Shown: in pieces, positions 62,434-64,000 of the stretch
Layout of the letters: every line of letters starts with the position of its first letter
How positions within the stretch are numbered: position 1 is the stretch's first letter
NCBI RefSeq assembly: GCF_010435915.1
Contig: NZ_JAAFZH010000004.1
Location: forward strand, 248,001 to 312,000
Reading direction: 5' to 3'
Source: Spirosoma terrae
GTDB taxonomy: Bacteria > Bacteroidota > Bacteroidia > Cytophagales > Spirosomataceae
DNA length: 64,000 nt
Made by a program: the position numbers and the translations under genes
Notes under the pieces: model-generated
What the model saw: only the letters and a program-made list of their open reading frames with translations
Databases searched by the model: none
Told to the model about the DNA's origin: nothing

Positions 62434-63999
62434 TTATACCAGGCCTTTCTTCATCGCTTTGACGGCATAATCTACAGCCCGCGCGCTGAATGCCATGTAA
62501 GTTAGCGATGGGTTCTGCGTTGATGTCGATGTCATACTGGCACCATCAGTTACGAAGACATTCTTCACGGCGTGCATCTGGTTCCATTTGTTCAGCATCG
62601 ATGTCTTCGGGTCTTTACCCATCCGAACGCCACCCATTTCGTGAATATCCAGACCCGGATTCCGGTGATCATCGCGAAGACGAATGTTCTTGAATCCGGC
62701 GGCCGTAAACATCTCGGTCATTTGCTCCTGGTAATCCTTCACCATCTTATCGTCATTATCATCATAATCGATCGAAATTTTTAGTTGCGGAATACCGAAC
62801 GGATCTTTCAGACTCTTGTCGAGTGCTACGTAGTTACTTTCTTTAGGAATGGTTTCGCCCATCATGTGCGATCCTACACTCCAGCCGCCTAGTTCAGGAT
62901 TGAGCAGACTATGCTTCAAATCAGCCCCAAGCCCACTTTGATTAGACCGCGAAATACGATTGGCGGAGAATCCCGCTGCGTACCCTCTCAGAAAATCCGT
63001 TTCCTGTTTATATACATTCCGAAAGCGGGGAATATACGGGCCATTGGGTCGGCGGCCATCCGTTGTTGACTCCAGATTTCCGTCGTATTCGGCCGAAATA
63101 CCAGCCCGATAATTATGAAAGGCTACGTATTTACCCAGAACACCACTGTCGTTTCCTAATCCGTTCGGAAAACGATTCGACGTTGAGTTCAGCAAAATCA
63201 GGTTAGAGTTCAGTGCGGCTGCATTCAGGAAGATGACACGAGCATAAAACTCCTGCATCTGCTTTGTGTTCGCATCAATGATCCGAACCCCGGTCGCCCG
63301 GCCTTTCTGTTCGTCATAGATGATCGAATGCACCACCGAATTCGGACGTAACGTCATTTTGCCGGTTTTAGCCGCCCACGGAATGGTTGATGAATTACTG
63401 CTGAAATAACCCCCAAATGGACATCCGCGCTCGCAAATCGTACGATGCTGGCACTGCGCTCGTCCCTGCTGCAAATGAATCGGCTGCGGCTTCGTAATAT
63501 GGGCCGCCCGACCCATAATGACGTGTCGATCTTTATACCGACCGGCAATTGATTTTTGAAAATGTTTTTCAACGCAGTTCCATTCGTGGGGCGGCAGAAA
63601 CTCGCCGTCGGGCAGTGTATCCAGACCGTCCTTGTTTCCGGTAATTCCCGCAAAGCGTTCCACGTAGCTATACCAGGGAGCCAGATCAGCGTAACGGATT
63701 GGCCAGTCAACGGCAAACCCATCGCGGGCGGGCCCCTGAAAGTCAAAGTCGCTCCAGCGCTGTGTCTGACGAGCCCACATCAATGATTTTCCACCAACCT
63801 GATAACCCCGAATCCAGTCGAATGGCTTCTCCTGTATGTAAGGATGCTCGGCATCTTTTACGAAAAACTGCTGCGTACCTTCATAGAAGGCGTAACATTT
63901 ACTGATAATAGGATTGGCATCCTTTACTTCTTTGGTGAGCTGTCCCCGGTGTTCAAACTCCCAGGGCTGCATCATAGTTGTTGGGTAATCGGTTACGTG
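62434..63999 (-). CDS. GMC-family oxidoreductase, C-terminal part (5' end outside window)
   Basis: FAD-dependent oxidoreductase of the GMC superfamily; the frame stays open to the window edge, so the N-terminal FAD-binding GxGxxG is missing. Visible: GYQVGGKSLMWARQTQRWSDFDFQ (GGxSxxW, FAD contact), GCPFGGYFSSNSSTIPWAAKTGK with nearby cysteine (ICERGCPFGG), RVIFLNAAALNSNLILLNS, and the C-terminal catalytic DIHEMGGVRMGKDPKTSMLN plus VTDGASMTSTSTQNPSLTYMAFSARAVDYAVK. The CxxxCPxG stretch and HEMGG resemble the large subunit of gluconate 2-dehydrogenase-like sugar oxidases. In Bacteroidota it is often followed or preceded by a small gluconate 2-dehydrogenase subunit 3 gene, possibly just outside. 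Confidence 0.9.
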   Translation of the reverse strand, partial: HVTDYPTTMMQPWEFEHRGQLTKEVKDANPIISKCYAFYEGTQQFFVKDAEHPYIQEKPFDWIRGYQVGGKSLMWARQTQRWSDFDFQGPARDGFAVDWPIRYADLAPWYSYVERFAGITGNKDGLDTLPDGEFLPPHEWNCVEKHFQKSIAGRYKDRHVIMGRAAHITKPQPIHLQQGRAQCQHRTICERGCPFGGYFSSNSSTIPWAAKTGKMTLRPNSVVHSIIYDEQKGRATGVRIIDANTKQMQEFYARVIFLNAAALNSNLILLNSTSNRFPNGLGNDSGVLGKYVAFHNYRAGISAEYDGNLESTTDGRRPNGPYIPRFRNVYKQETDFLRGYAAGFSANRISRSNQSGLGADLKHSLLNPELGGWSVGSHMMGETIPKESNYVALDKSLKDPFGIPQLKISIDYDDNDDKMVKDYQEQMTEMFTAAGFKNIRLRDDHRNPGLDIHEMGGVRMGKDPKTSMLNKWNQMHAVKNVFVTDGASMTSTSTQNPSLTYMAFSARAVDYAVKAMKKGLV

Positions 64000-64000
64000 C

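Overview
The window looks like a stretch of chromosome from a Bacteroidota bacterium of the order Cytophagales (Spirosoma-like). The reasons are the many lineage-typical families (DUF4835, DUF5723, a Rho with a very long N-terminal disordered insert, the coaX/OmpP1-like/LptC set, a 7TMR-DISM histidine kinase, an RplU/RpmA pair, a ComA-like phosphosulfolactate synthase), TAnnTTTG-type promoters, weak Shine-Dalgarno sequences and moderate GC. No insertion sequence, prophage or CRISPR array was seen. Both edges cut genes: coaBC on the left, a GMC oxidoreductase on the right.

Layout. 1-7.9 kb: CoA synthesis and envelope genes (coaBC, DUF4835, recN, a lipoprotein, SCO1, cytochrome c, then lptC, an OmpP1-like barrel and coaX on the minus strand). 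8.5-10.8 kb: rho with a giant 3' hairpin. 10.9-18.8 kb: a two-component system, sterol desaturase-like hydroxylase, barrel, GNAT, sialidase-like propeller, and a YafY regulator with DUF3224 and VOC genes. 18.9-31.3 kb: acyl-CoA dehydrogenase, PD40 protein, porin-Amt pair, ferredoxin beside a LuxC-like acyl-CoA reductase, a GH29 fucosidase, an esterase and recG. 31.3-45.8 kb: mostly housekeeping (DUF5723, nfu, rpmA, rplU, thioesterase, comA-like, dedA, aroE, nagA, ribD, prmC, moxR, msrB, epimerase, kup). 49.6-51.9 kb: mntH and mntR with a shared operator. 51.9-62 kb: lptF-like, EamA and a long run of membrane glycosyltransferase and MBOAT genes, probably for cell-surface glycan assembly. 62.4 kb to the end: GMC oxidoreductase.

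The most notable region is 46.3-49.6 kb. A Ro60 (TROVE + vWA) protein, Rsr, is divergently paired with a WYL-domain regulator. Directly downstream of rsr, on the same strand, lie four tandem units that I read as Y RNAs. All four share one architecture: a variable outer stem, a conserved internal loop (5' strand GUGCCGUA-like, 3' strand GCUAAUUGCC-like), an 8-bp stem whose sequence differs in every unit yet pairs in every unit, then a one-nucleotide bulge, UAC and (U/A)UCG. The third unit carries a complete, circularly permuted tRNA: T arm, capped acceptor stem, D arm, with the Ro-type stem where the anticodon arm would be. This is the topology known for YrlA RNAs. The second has a T-arm-like hairpin, the first a large unassigned module, and the fourth only a short loop. 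Together they look like an expanded Rsr-Y RNA system with exchangeable effector modules.

Other structure includes several very long, near-perfect hairpins after genes (after rho, dedA and the fucosidase), and dispersed intergenic heptad repeats (TTTATAG/TTTTCAG type) arranged as inverted arms, one of which sits between rplU and rpmA.
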